From assembly GCA_014155875.1 (NCBI GenBank), contig JACEFZ010011692.1, positions 1 through 64,000 of the forward strand: a stretch of DNA of 64,000 nucleotides, in the 5' to 3' direction. Numbering within the stretch: the first letter of the stretch is position 1; each line of letters starts with the position of its first letter. This stretch comes from Cepaea nemoralis (taxonomy: Eukaryota; Mollusca; Gastropoda; Stylommatophora; Helicidae). The position numbers and the translations under genes were made by a program. The notes under the pieces were generated by a model that was given only the letters and a program-made list of their open reading frames with translations, was not told the origin of the DNA and searched no databases. Below, piece by piece: positions 33,999 through 44,300 of this stretch.

Positions 33999-35329
33999 TT
34001 AGTCTTTGCGCTCAGGCGTAGTCAGCTTGTCTTTGGACGTCTCGAGAGGACATCTGGAAAGTAAATCTGCAATCGTATGTTGAGTCCCGCTGATGTGTCT
34101 AATCTCAAAGCTGTAATTTTTGAGTAACAAAGACCATCTTCCGATCCTATGGTTTGTCGGTGTACCTGTAGTAATAACCGTTAACGGGTTGTTGTCTGTC
34201 TTCACGATGAAATGTTTTCCTAACAAATAAGTAGACAATTTCTGAATAGCATAAATTAAAGCCAACCCTTCCAATTCTGGAGTTGACCATCTCCTTTCTC
34301 TTGGTGACAATTTGCGACTTACGTAACAAACTGGATGTAAGATGTCATCATAGGATTGTAACAAAACTGCCGCAATAGCTATGGAACTCGCGTCAGTTCT
34401 CAATCTGAAAGGGATTTCCAAATTTGGCAATTTAAGGATGGGATTACAAGAAAAATATGACAATACTTTTGTAAATGCCGGTCTCAGGCCTTCCCTGTTT
34501 ACAATTTTATTTGGTTGGTTTTTGGTTAGTAGATTTGTAAAACTTTCTGTCAAACTGGCAAAATTAGGTATGAATCGTCTGTAATAATTCAATAAACCTA
34601 ACATGCTTCTTACTTCCTTTTTGGTTGTAGGAAGTGACCATTTTAGAATTTTCGTAACAATATTGTCATCGGTGGTAACATATCCATCACAAATTTTATG
34701 GCCTAGAAAATTAATTTCATGGTAGGCAATTTCTACCTTTGATGGTTTCACTGTTAGGCCGTGTTGTTTGATGCGTTCAAATGTTTGTCGGAGTGTCGTT
34801 AGGTGTTCTGTCATTGTCCTAGTGAGTATACAGATGTCGTCCATATATGATAGAATGTTTGGTATGTCTGCCAGTAGCAGTCTTGTCATCCTTACAAATG
34901 TGGCTGGGGCATTGACTAGCCCAAATGGTAGTTTACACCATTCGTATAGTCCCCAAGGTGTTGAAAATGCTGTTAAGTGTATGGAGTCTTCGGTCATGGG
35001 TATTTGCCAGTACCCTTTCGTCATGTAAAGTTTAGTAAAATATTTGGCATCTGTCATCTCTGTCAGTATGTCCTCACAGTTAGCCATGGGTGCTAAATCT
35101 AACTGTGTGATTGTGTTGAGTTTTCTATAGTCCACGCATATGCGTATTGAGTTGCCCTACTTTTTGACAATCACAATAGGAGAACAATAATGTGATTGTG
35201 ATCTTCTAATAATTTGGTTTTTCTTTAGTTCTAAAATTTCTTGATGTAATTTGTCCTTGTAGTGTATGGGTATTGAGTACGGTCTGCATTTTATTGGTAA
35301 GTGAGTTGTCAGTATGATTTGATGTTCTA
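33999..35329 (-). pseudogene. pol: G2 reverse transcriptase and RNase H
   Basis: Last part of the G2 polyprotein. The frame is open from an in-frame TAG near 35331 except for a TAG stop at 35157-35159, in the loop after SPIVIVKK. In order: LPIKCRPYSIP, SPIVIVKK, CVDYRKLN, then the motif A region reading FTKLYMTKGYWQ, where the usual catalytic Asp (KLD) is Tyr, LPFGLVNAPATF, and YMDD (near 34837-34848). RNase H follows: FRLRTDASSIAIAAVL, CYVSRKLSPRERRWSTPELE, VKTDNNPL and TIADLLSRCP, ending at 33999. Length and order match a Ty3/gypsy RT-RH module, but it lies downstream of integrase and ends the polyprotein. The stop and the lost Asp mean no active enzyme. Confidence 0.92.
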
Positions 35330-36727
35330 CTAACTATGTCTGTCCTGGATGGTTGGAGAAAATTGTCTTGTAGTCTTGTAACAGTTGTCTGCAATTGTCG
35401 GTCTCTGTCTGAGAAAGATCAGGACATAGTTTGACGTCTTGTAGTGTGTCTGTCGTATCCAATGATGGGACAGGTATTTCGTCTGTATCTTCTGAGTCTT
35501 GTGGTCCACTACGGTTGTGCTTGCTGCTGTCTCGTCTTGTTCTCCGTCTCTGTTGTAGTAGGGTTTCAACATGTTAATGTGGAATATTTTGTGTGTGTTG
35601 TTTATTGCAACTTCATAGTCTACAGTCGAAATCTGTCTTAATATTTTGAAAGGTCCTTGCCATGAGTCTGTTAGGAGATGTTTGTCACTGGGCAAAAGAA
35701 GTAGGACGTCCTGACCAGGTGTCAGTGTTATTTTTCTATTTCCTCTGTTGGTGTACTCCCTGTAGATGGTACCAGATTGTCTCAATGATTCTTTAGCTAA
35801 TACGCATGATTTCATGATCCTGTCACGTAATATTGTTACATGCTCGTACAGTGACAATGTTTTCTGTTCATTATCTAGTTGAGTTAACAAAGTATGATAG
35901 ATTGATAATGGGCCGCGTGGTTTGGCACCATACACTAATTCAAAAGGTGAAAACCCAGTGCTAGAGTGAGGTACTTCTCGATAAGCGAAAAGTGTAGCAG
36001 GTAAAAAGGTGTCCCAGTCATTTGAGTATTCTTGGGTGACTTTCGCTAACATATGTTTCAAGTCACCATTCAATTTCTCTATGACACCCGTTGAATGAGG
36101 GTGATAAGGGCTATTGAAACACTGTTTGATGCCTAGCATTTTATTAAAGGCTTGAGACGCAGCAGAAATAAATTGGCTTTCTCTATCGGATAGAATTGTA
36201 TCAGGAAAACCTATCCTCGCAAAAATGTGGAAGAAGACCTCTATAACATCCTTAGAGGTAATATGTTTAAGCGGGAACGCTTCAGACCAACGTGTACATA
36301 GATCAATTACAATAAGAATATATTTATTCCATCTTGATGTAACATGGTTTAAAGGACCCACGATATCTACTGAGATTTTCTCAAACGGTCTACTCGCAAG
36401 ATCTGTTATTTGCAGTTCTGCTTGAGGGTGTTTCCCTTTTTTTACTAGCTTCTGGCAGATGTCACACGATCTGCAGTATTGTTTGATATCACTGCAGAAT
36501 TTGGGCCAGTAGAACTGTGTTAGTATTCTTGCTCTAGTTTTAGCATAGGCCATATGCCCTGCAAAAGGTATGGCATGTGCTAGTTGTAATGCCTTTTTGT
36601 GGTGTTCAGTTGGTAACACCGTTTGCACAATGGTATTGGCATCTCTTGTGTAGTATCTTGTTAGAATACCACATTTCAAATCAAAGTGCCAGCTAGCATT
36701 CTTTGTTAGATTTGGCTTTTGGTCCAC
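35330..36727 (-). pseudogene. pol: G2 integrase, core intact, placed upstream of RT
   Basis: 466-codon frame. Zinc-binding HHCC domain: His51, His58, Cys88, Cys91 (numbered from the frame start). DDE core: Asp121 in SVDIVGPL, Asp181 in ILSDRESQF, Glu217 in GVIEKLNG, giving the canonical D-x59-D-x35-E spacing. The C-terminal part has GPFKILRQ...VDYEV, the GPY/F-like module, and MLKPYY. The frame start is not a real initiator: it continues from the protease frame through a frameshift near 36715. It ends at TAG/frame loss near 35330, after which RT continues in another frame; one missing base would join them. All catalytic residues are present, so the domain itself looks sound. Confidence 0.93.
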
Positions 36728-37250
36728 AAGTTTAAAATATTTTTGTATGATACATCGGCCTTTTGTGCCTTCACAAAATCTTCCCTCATGTTCTTAAGAG
36801 GTGCTATATTTGAACTTAATAGTTCTAATGTCTCAGTTAGTTGGGTCTGAGATTGTGCTCCTGCAGCTGATCTGGTTATTGCATTATTTGATAAAATATT
36901 TTCACAGGAAGATGTTACAAAATCATGTGGCATATCATTCACTTCGGGCAGGTTACCAACAATTATATCACAACATGGGTTACACAATGCTGCGCATTTA
37001 ACCTTGCCTGTCAAGAATGGTGTTGAATATATGCCCATGCAAGTGGGTATTTCTCAATATTTCCTGAGAAAGTTCTGCATGTCACATGTCTGCCTGTATA
37101 ATCTTCAGGTAGAGTAAAGTCTTTCTTCAAACCAATGAGGGTGCTTCCGCTATCACGTAAAATACTGGCTACATTGCCGTTAACACAGCCCTGATGGATA
37201 TTCAGCTTGACTTTCGAATCTATTACCAGATTAGCTTCCTCATTTGCAAT
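36706..37250 (-). pseudogene. pro: G2 protease region, split by a frameshift
   Basis: Retropepsin-like segment in two frames. The first part has ILRDSGSTLIGL with the catalytic DSG codons at 37146-37154, then RTFSGNIEKYPLAWAY. A frameshift near 37015-37035 leads to TPFLTGKVKCAALCNPCCDI and IVGNL. The following 70 codons (to 36706) are linker sequence leading to integrase. Same layout as the G3 protease. Confidence 0.85.
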
Positions 37251-38725
37251 TGGTATGGAGTGGCCACATGTTAAAACGCCATCTTCATGGAAGCGGTTAC
37301 AGGTTGTGCATTTCTCCAGATGAAATACATCAATGGTTTCAGCTGCATTAGCTGGATGTTGACTCTCTACTAGTTCTTCGTCTGAGGAACAGCTATCAAA
37401 CATTGCCGCATTGACTTTTCTCGTCATTTGCTTTCCTTTACATGCATGACGCCAGTGGCCGGACGCTTTGCAAAGGTAGCATTTGGTTAAACGCTTGTAG
37501 TTCTTTCTCTCCCTGTCTTGCTTGTCTATATAATTTTGAAGGTATGTAAGATACCCTGGGTGTTTGTCACACATCTCACTTTCATTATGTTGATAGTTAC
37601 AATATTTACAAGGATAATTGGTACCAGCAGTTTGTGTAAAAGGTTTTTGTCTGTTGTAAGTATTTGGCTTTGATCTTTCATATGTAGCAGCAGCTACGAA
37701 TTCGGCGTCTTTCAGTACATTTGCAAAACAACTTTTATTTGCTGTAAAGTAGGCAGAACCGCGTTTTTCTATCTGCTGTACACTCTCACATTCGCACTCT
37801 TGCAAACATTTTGAAAAGGGTGGTGGTAGAGAAGAGATGATTTTATCCCTTAATATCAGATCTTTTAATTTATCAAAAATGTTATCAATTTTGGCTGATG
37901 ATAACCACTTACTAAATACATCCTGTACTACTGAAGTGTAGTCAGAGAACGTTTGTGTTGCTTTTGGGGATAACTTCGTAAACTGTTCTCTGTACCCTGC
38001 TTCATCTAATAGGACATGAGCCATGATTTTTGGCTTTCATATAGTGATAGTCTTTTCTTAACTCTTTGGGGATAGTCTCTATTACATTTTGTGGTTTCCC
38101 AGATAGACTTCTCATATAGATGATGTTCCAATCTGTAACTGGGATCTGATAATGCTCCATTATCGTTTCAAAGTTCTGGGTAAATGCTGAGATGCAGTTC
38201 CCAGTAGCAAAATTTTTCACGATCCCTTGACACTTTTTGAATTGGTTCTCCTTTTCCTTTATTTCTAGCTTTCTAGATTCTTTATCAGCTGATGTTTCGA
38301 TCTCTAGCTGTTTAATTTTTAACTGCATTTAAAGTTCTTTCCCTTTTGCTCTGTGCACTGATTTAAGCTTTTCTTAGCTCAGCGTCTGTTTCTGCCTTCT
38401 TAGCTTCTAACTTTGCCTGTTTGTTTTTAGCCTCTAACTCTGCCTTTCTCATATCAGCATCTGTTTCTGCTTTCCTAGCCTTTAATTCTGCCTGTTTGTT
38501 CTTAGCATCTAATTCTGCCTTTCTAGCCTCTAACTCTGCCTGTCTGTTCTTAGCATCTAATTCTGCCTTTTACAATTCCCTTTCAGCAGCTCTGTCCTCC
38601 CTTTCTTTAGCTTTTTCCTGTAATAGGACATACTCTGCATATTTTGCCTCACTCCACTTTGTTAACTCATCCCCGGTTAAATTCAACTTTAGTCCAGATT
38701 CAATGAAATCGTTTAAAGTAGACAT
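37250..38725 (-). pseudogene. gag: G2 gag, broken by stops and frameshifts
   Basis: ATG at 38723-38725 gives MSTLNDFIESG, parallel to G1 Gag. The next 100 codons encode an Ala/Lys/Glu-rich helical region built from a roughly 16-residue repeat (KAELDAKNKQAELEAR type), interrupted by a TAA at 38570-38572 and by stops and a frameshift near 38330-38375. The Gag core follows (38002-38328: MEHYQIPVTDW, LSGKPQNVIETIPKEL). Another frameshift near 38010-38024 leads to LLDEAGYREQF and the zinc knuckles CKYCNYQHNESEMC (CX2CX3HX5C, near 37570-37611) and CYLCKASGHWRHAC (CX2CX4HX4C, near 37440-37482). The same frame continues into protease, so Gag and protease were one polyprotein. Confidence 0.88.
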
Positions 38726-38818
38726 GTTGATTTTACACAATTGTTACACCGGGTTTTATGCAAAATAGTTACAATATGTTAACAAATACAGTATATGTTA
38801 ATAAGTTAATAAGAGAAA
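38726..38818 (-). other. G2 leader, part 1
   Basis: Short AT-rich stretch between the Gag ATG and the 28S-like insertion. Confidence 0.5.
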
Positions 38819-38966
38819 AGTAACGGCGAGTAAAGCGGGAATAGCCCAGCTCCGAATCCCTCAGTGTCATGCTGACGGGAACTGTGGTGTGTGGGAAGTA
38901 TTTCAGGATCCTTGCCGATGCAACGGAGTTCGTGCATTGAGCTGAGTTTCTCCAGACTCAGGTTTG
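38819..38966 (+). pseudogene. 28S rDNA-like fragment (5' D1 region)
   Basis: Contains AGTAACGGCGAGTAAAGCGG, GAATAGCCCAG, CCGAATCCCTCAG and CGGGAACTGTGGTGTGTGGG, the start of the eukaryotic large-subunit rRNA near divergent domain D1. Similarity is strong for the first 85 bases and weaker after about 38905. The fragment is far too short for a gene and is surrounded by G2 leader. It is either a retroposed rRNA piece or the head of a chimeric retrosequence that ends in the (TTGAT)n tail downstream. Recognised from memory of conserved rRNA sequence, not by a search. Confidence 0.8.
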
Positions 38967-39073
38967 AGTTAGGAGGAAAACGGAGCACTTAAGGGTTAAA
39001 CCGTGTGCCGTGATGTTGATCCAACGACTAAACTAAACTAATTAAATGTATAATATACAATGACAAAAGAAAA

Positions 39074-39246
39074 TTACTGCTTAGGCCTGACTGGTTGGGG
39101 GATCAGATGAGGGTAGTGTGTGTGTGTGGGTGCGGCATGTGCGCGAGGGGGATGGGTCGGTTGGTGGGGTATGTATGTGTCCCTGGTGTGCGTGTGTGTG
39201 GGTAGGTGTGTGTGTGTGTGTGTGTGGGTGGGGTGATGTATTGATA
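39074..39246 (+). repeat. GT-rich low-complexity stretch
   Basis: Interrupted GT repeats from about 39115 to 39235. The opposite-strand open frame rich in His-Thr is a by-product. Confidence 0.8.
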
Positions 39247-39450
39247 AGTGGGAGATGGGCCTCATAACATGGTAATAAGTTTTGTTTATGTTTACAACAT
39301 TCATTTCACAATGTTTATTTTTCTTCCTATGTAAATGTATAATGCTCTTGATAAATGAAAGACGAGTGATTGGAAGGGCCGAATGTAAGACGGGCCTGTG
39401 CGCCCAATTTGTGACCCTAATAAAGTTGATTTGATTTGATTTGATTTGAT
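39247..39450 (+). mobile_element. Retroelement 3' end with (TTGAT)5 tail
   Basis: Homologous over about 200 bp to 61866-62056: both contain TAATAAG/TAATATG, TGTTTATGTT, CTATGTAA, GAAAGA-GAGTG, CCGAATGTAAGACGGG and CAATTTGTG. It ends in AATAAAG followed by five TTGAT units (39426-39450), where the relatives end in GTTC repeats. Probably the 3' end of the same inserted unit as the 28S-like fragment upstream, but no target duplication could be identified. Confidence 0.75.
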
Positions 39451-39880
39451 CCCGTACATAAGTATATAACAAAAAAAATACTTAAGTGACCCTGGAATTT
39501 TGAAACTCTGGAAGTCTGTTGGTACTGTACCAGAGAAGGGATGCTTGGTCTTCTACAGCTAGGAAAATGGCCTCAGTACTTTACAATTACAGATGAAACA
39601 CCTGTTTACTTTTGGAGAGAGAAAATATTAGTATGTGTATGTTTTTGTGGTGTATGTGTTGTCAGCTAAGTGTTATAGGTTTGTATGCAGTCAAGTATGT
39701 TTGTAAAGTCGTCTCGTCGTCAGTTTAGCTTTTAATTCAAGTATGACTTCTTCGCCGATGCTTTCGTTCACTTTACAGAACTTTTCAAAGCCATTCCATC
39801 TTAACACACGTCTCACACTCTTCTTATATCTTTCGCTCCTTTTCCAACTGACAAGATTTTAATGTCCAAAGCCGGACGAG
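39451..39880 (-). other. G2 leader, part 2
   Basis: Between the nested insertion and the primer site. No gene or repeat recognised. Confidence 0.5.
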
Positions 39881-39898
39881 CTACCCACGTTCAGCGCC
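39876..39898 (-). promoter_or_regulatory. Candidate primer binding site of G2
   Basis: Next to the 5' LTR the minus strand reads GGCGCTGAACGTGGGTAGCT. This resembles the complement of the tRNA-Lys(CUU) 3' end (GGCGCCCAACGTGGGGCT), with two mismatches and a small insertion. If right, G2 uses a different primer from G1 and G3. Tentative. Confidence 0.4.
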
Positions 39899-40406
39899 TG
39901 TCAGGGTCTTGTTTTGTATGACCAAAGGCTCGTGCCAACTAACAGGCGTGAAAACAATCACTCACACAGAATGAGTGTACCAACACACGGCGACATAACT
40001 CAAGCACTTTTAATCGCACTTCTCACAACAGTAGTCAAATCAGGCATCGCTCAAAGTTAGCGATAATGCCATTTCCAGAAACATACAATGCAATATATCA
40101 ATTCATAAATACAATAGAATATATCACTCACGCAATCTTCACACTACTCAACAAAGCATGCAGGTTTTCTTCCATCAAGCATCGACTCATACATAGCAAC
40201 ACTCTTTCACGTCCGTCAAGTCTCGATGTCCAAGGCTGTCTGAGCTACCAGCAGTGATTCCTCGTTGGCCCTGCTTTCCGCTCTCGTGGCCCTCGTGCAC
40301 CACGCTGACCCCTGGCCATGCACTGCGTAGTAACTGTTAGTCCAGTTCAGGTCATACCTGGTCGTTGTCGCCAGGCGGGGGAGATGAAGATTTGGAGATT
40401 CTGACA
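39899..40406 (-). repeat. G2 5' LTR
   Basis: 508 bp, TGTCAG...CTGACA ends, matched along its length by 31951-32457. Followed by AATGT (40407-40411), the target duplication. Confidence 0.92.
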
Positions 40407-40411
40407 AATGT

Positions 40412-41141
40412 CTGGCAATGTCTCTTATCCAGGTTCACCAATTTTACTCTAATGTCGCATTCTCTTGTCCTATTTCTATTTACCTCACTCTATCGAATTG
40501 GAAAGACTTTTCCGTTGTGAACAGATCCAGTCGTTACATCTGCTGCCGTGGTGATGATCGCCACTATGTCCTACAGTCCACGTCTTTCATGGACACACGA
40601 TGTAGTGTAGACAGGTTATTTAACACACATTGATTGTTCTTCATTATATCCACACAAGGTATGGTACAATTGGTTCAGTGGATTATGAGAGCACAGGATC
40701 AATACAAGACCCACAGGATCTCTGGGTATATCTGTCGGTGATCAGTCTCCATGTCAGCCTCAGGTGAGTTTAGACGAACGCAAGTTCATCACGCACCTGT
40801 AATGGTTACGCAGACCAATGATCACTCACGTGGTTTGTCTAATGTTGTATACACCACTGAACCCTCACCTGGTTTGGCTAATGTTGTATACACCAACTCT
40901 GAGACAGGGTGCCTAGCCGTCGCGAATAAGAGTGAAAACACAGGAGGTTCCGTCTGCAGGCTGTAGGCTGTAAACATCTCCCGGCAGGTGACAATCGGAC
41001 AGAGTAGGCTGTAACACCGCTGCCCTGGCAACACTGCCAAGAACAGAAAGTCTACCGACGAGTGGACAGACACGGTTAGGCTGAATGAAGTCCCTTTAGC
41101 AGGAGCCAATCGTGCACAACTCGTACATGGCGAAGTTGGAA
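40412..41141. other. Unassigned unique DNA with a small direct repeat
   Basis: No gene recognised; short open frames on both strands have no motif. A 32-bp segment ending TAATGTTGTATACACCA occurs twice (40825-40856 and 40864-40895, 39 bp apart) with three differences. Confidence 0.6.
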
Positions 41142-41318
41142 ACAGAACTTAGAGGTGCGTAACTTTGGGTGGGGGACTTGCCTAGACAGAGCAACAAAGT
41201 ACAGAACTTTGAGGTGCGTAACTTTGGGTGGGGGACTTGCCTAGACAGAGCAACCAAGTACAGAACTTTGAGGTGCGTAACTTTGGGTGGCGGACATGCC
41301 TAGACAGAGCAACCAAGT
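41142..41318 (+). repeat. 3 x 59-bp tandem repeat
   Basis: Three copies starting at 41142, 41201 and 41260, each containing AGGTGCGTAACTTTGGGTGG and CTAGACAGAGCAAC. Differences are few. Confidence 0.95.
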
Positions 41319-41334
41319 ACATAAAACGTATCAA

Positions 41335-44300
41335 TGTGTTTAATCCATGGATAGTCCATCTATGATCTTGTGAAGAGGTATCCATAATTTCATCCATGGA
41401 TAGTCCATCTATCATCTTGTGAAGAGGTATCAGAACATTCATCCATGGAATGTCCATCTATCATTTTGTAAAGAGGTATCTATTAGTTCATCCATAGATA
41501 TTCCATGTATCATCTTGTGAAGAGGTATCCGTAAGTTCGTCCATGGATAGTCCATCTATGATCTTGTGAAGAGGTATCAGTAAACTCATCCATGGAATGT
41601 CAATCTATCATCTTGTGAAGATGTATCCATCAGTTCATCCATAGATAGTCCATCTATCATCTTGTCAAGAGGTATCCATAAGTTCATCCATGAATAGTCC
41701 ATCGATCATCTTGTGAAGAGGTATCAGTAAATTCATCCTTAGAATGCCCATCTATCATCTTGTGAAGAGGTAACAGTAAATTCATCCATGGAATGCCAAT
41801 CTATCATCTAGTGAAGAGGTATAAGTAAATTCATCCATGGATAGTCAATCTATCATCTTGTGAAGAGGTATCAGTAAATTCATCCAATGAATGCCCATCT
41901 ATCATCTTGTGAAGAGGTATCCATAAGTTCATCCATGGATAGTCCAGCTATCATCTTATGAAGAGGTATTCATACGTTCATCCATGGATAGTCATCTATC
42001 ATCTTGTGAAGAGGTATCAGTAAATTCATTCATGGAATGCCCATCTATCATCTTGTAAAGAGGTATTCATAAGTTCATCCATGAATAGTCATCAATCATC
42101 TTGTGAAGAGGTATCCATAAGTTCATCCATGAAGAGTCCATCTATCGTCTTGTGAAGAGGAATCCATAAGTGCATCCATAGAATGCCCATCTATCACCTT
42201 GTGAAGAGGTATTCATAAGTTCATCCATGGATAGTCCATATATCATCTTGCGAAGATGTATCAGTAAATTGATCCATGGAATGTCCATCTATCAACTTGT
42301 GAAGAGGTATCAGTAAATGCATCCAGAGAGAATCCGTCGATCATCCTGTGAAGAGGTAGTAAATTCATCCATGGATATTCCATCTATCATCTTGTGAAGA
42401 GGTATCAGTAAATTCATCAATGGAGAGTCCATCTATCATCTTGTGAAGAGGTATCAGTAAATTCATCCATGGAGAGTCCATCTATCATCTTGTGAAGAGG
42501 TATCAGTAAATTCATCGATAAAATGCCCATCTATCACCTTGTGAAGAGGTATTCATAAGTTCATCAATGGCGAGTCCATCTATCATCTTGTGAAGAGGTA
42601 TCAGTAAATTCATCCATGGAATACCCATCTATCATCTTGTGAAGAGGTATCCATAAGTTCATCCATAGATATTCCATCTATCATCTTGTGAAGAGGTATC
42701 CATAAGTTCATCCACGGAGAGTCCATCTATCATCTTGTGAAGAGGAATCCATAAGTTTATCCACAGAATGCTCACTTATCACCTTGTGAAGAGGTATTCA
42801 TAAGTTCATCCATAAAGAGTCCATCTATCATCTTGTGAAGAGGTATCAGTAAATTCATCCATGGAATGCCCATCTATCATCTTGTGAAGAGGTATCCATT
42901 AAGTCCATCCATAGATAGTCCATCTATCATCTTGTGAAGAAGTATCATTAAATTCGTCCATGAAATGCCCATCTATCATCTTGTGAAGAGGTATCTATAA
43001 GTTCATCCATAGATATTCCATCTATCATCTTGTGAAGAGGTATCCGTAAGTTCGTCCATGGATAGTCCATGTATGATCTTTTGAAGAGGTATCAGTAAAC
43101 TCATCCATGGAATGTCAATCTATCAATTTGTGAAGATGTATCCATAAGTTCATCCATAGATAGTCCATCTATCATCTTGTGAAGAGGTAACAGTAAATTC
43201 ATCCATGGAATGCCAATCTATCATCTTCTGAAGAGGTATCAGTAAATTCATCTATGGATAGTCCATCTATCATCTTGTGAAGAGGTATCAGTAAATTCAT
43301 TCATGGAATGCCCACCTATCATCTTGTAAAGAAGTATTCATAAGTTCATCCATGAATAGTCATCAATCATCTTGTGAAGAGGTATCCATAAGTTCATCCA
43401 TGAAGAGTCCATCTATCGTCTTGTGAAGAGGAATCCATAAGTTCATCCATAGAATGCCCATCTATCACCTTGTGAAGAGGTATTCATAAGTTCATCCATG
43501 GATAGTCCATATATCATCTTGGGAAGATGTATCAGTAAATTGATCCATGGAATGTCCATCTATCAACTTGTGAAGAGGTATCAGTAAATTCATCCATGGC
43601 GAATCCATAGATCATCCTGTGAAGAGGTAGTAAATTCATCCATATAATGCCCATCTATCACCTTGTGAAGAGGTATTCATAAGTTCATCCATGGAGAGTC
43701 CATCTATCATCTTGTGAAGAGGTATCAGTAAATTCATCCATGAATGCCCATCTATCATCTTGTGACGAGGTATCCATAAGTTCATCCATAGATATTCCAT
43801 CTATCATCTTGTGAAGAGGTATCCATAAGTTCATCCACGGTGAGTCCATCTATCATCTTGTGAAGAGGAATCCATAAGTTTATCCATAGAATGCCCATCT
43901 ATCACCTTGTGAAGAGGTATTCATAAGTTCATCCATGGAGAGTCCATCTATCATCTTGTGAAGAGGTATCAGTAAATTCATCCATGGAATGCCCATCTAT
44001 AATCTTGTGAAGAGGTATCCATAAGTTCATACATAGATATTCCATCTATCATCTTGTGAAGAGGTATCCGTAAGTTCGTCCATGGATAGTCCATCTATGA
44101 TCTTGTGAAGAGGTATCAGTAAACTCATCCATGGAATGTCAATCTATCAATTTGTGAAGATGTATCCATAAGTTCATCCATAGATAGTCCATCTATCATC
44201 TTGTCAAGAGGTATCCATAAGTTCATCCATGAATAGTCCATCGATCATCTTGTGAATAGGTATCAGTAAATTCATCCTTAGAATACCCATCTATCATCTT

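Larger units (their letters stand above)
31951..40406 (-). mobile_element. G2: complete but disabled Gmr1-like LTR retrotransposon
   Basis: 8456 bp on the minus strand, with LTRs at 39899-40406 (5') and 31951-32457 (3'), flanked by AATGT direct repeats. The domain order on the minus strand is Gag, protease, integrase, reverse transcriptase, RNase H. This copia-like order within a Ty3/gypsy-type element defines the Gmr1-like group. The internal part also contains two later insertions: a microsatellite-tailed retroposed sequence at 32941-33680 and a 28S rDNA-containing one at about 38819-39450. Gag and pol carry several frameshifts and stops, and the RT has lost its first catalytic Asp. Confidence 0.92.

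Noticed and set aside
38421..38768. 115-codon plus-strand Leu/Ala/Ser frame
   Set aside because: Antisense of the repeat-built coiled coil of G2 Gag.
38819..38966. Functional 28S rRNA gene
   Set aside because: Only about 150 bp, diverged at its 3' side, inside a retrotransposon leader.
40066..40257. 63-codon plus-strand frame and its relative at 32117-32359
   Set aside because: Both lie inside the two G2 LTRs and are shared because the LTRs are copies of each other.
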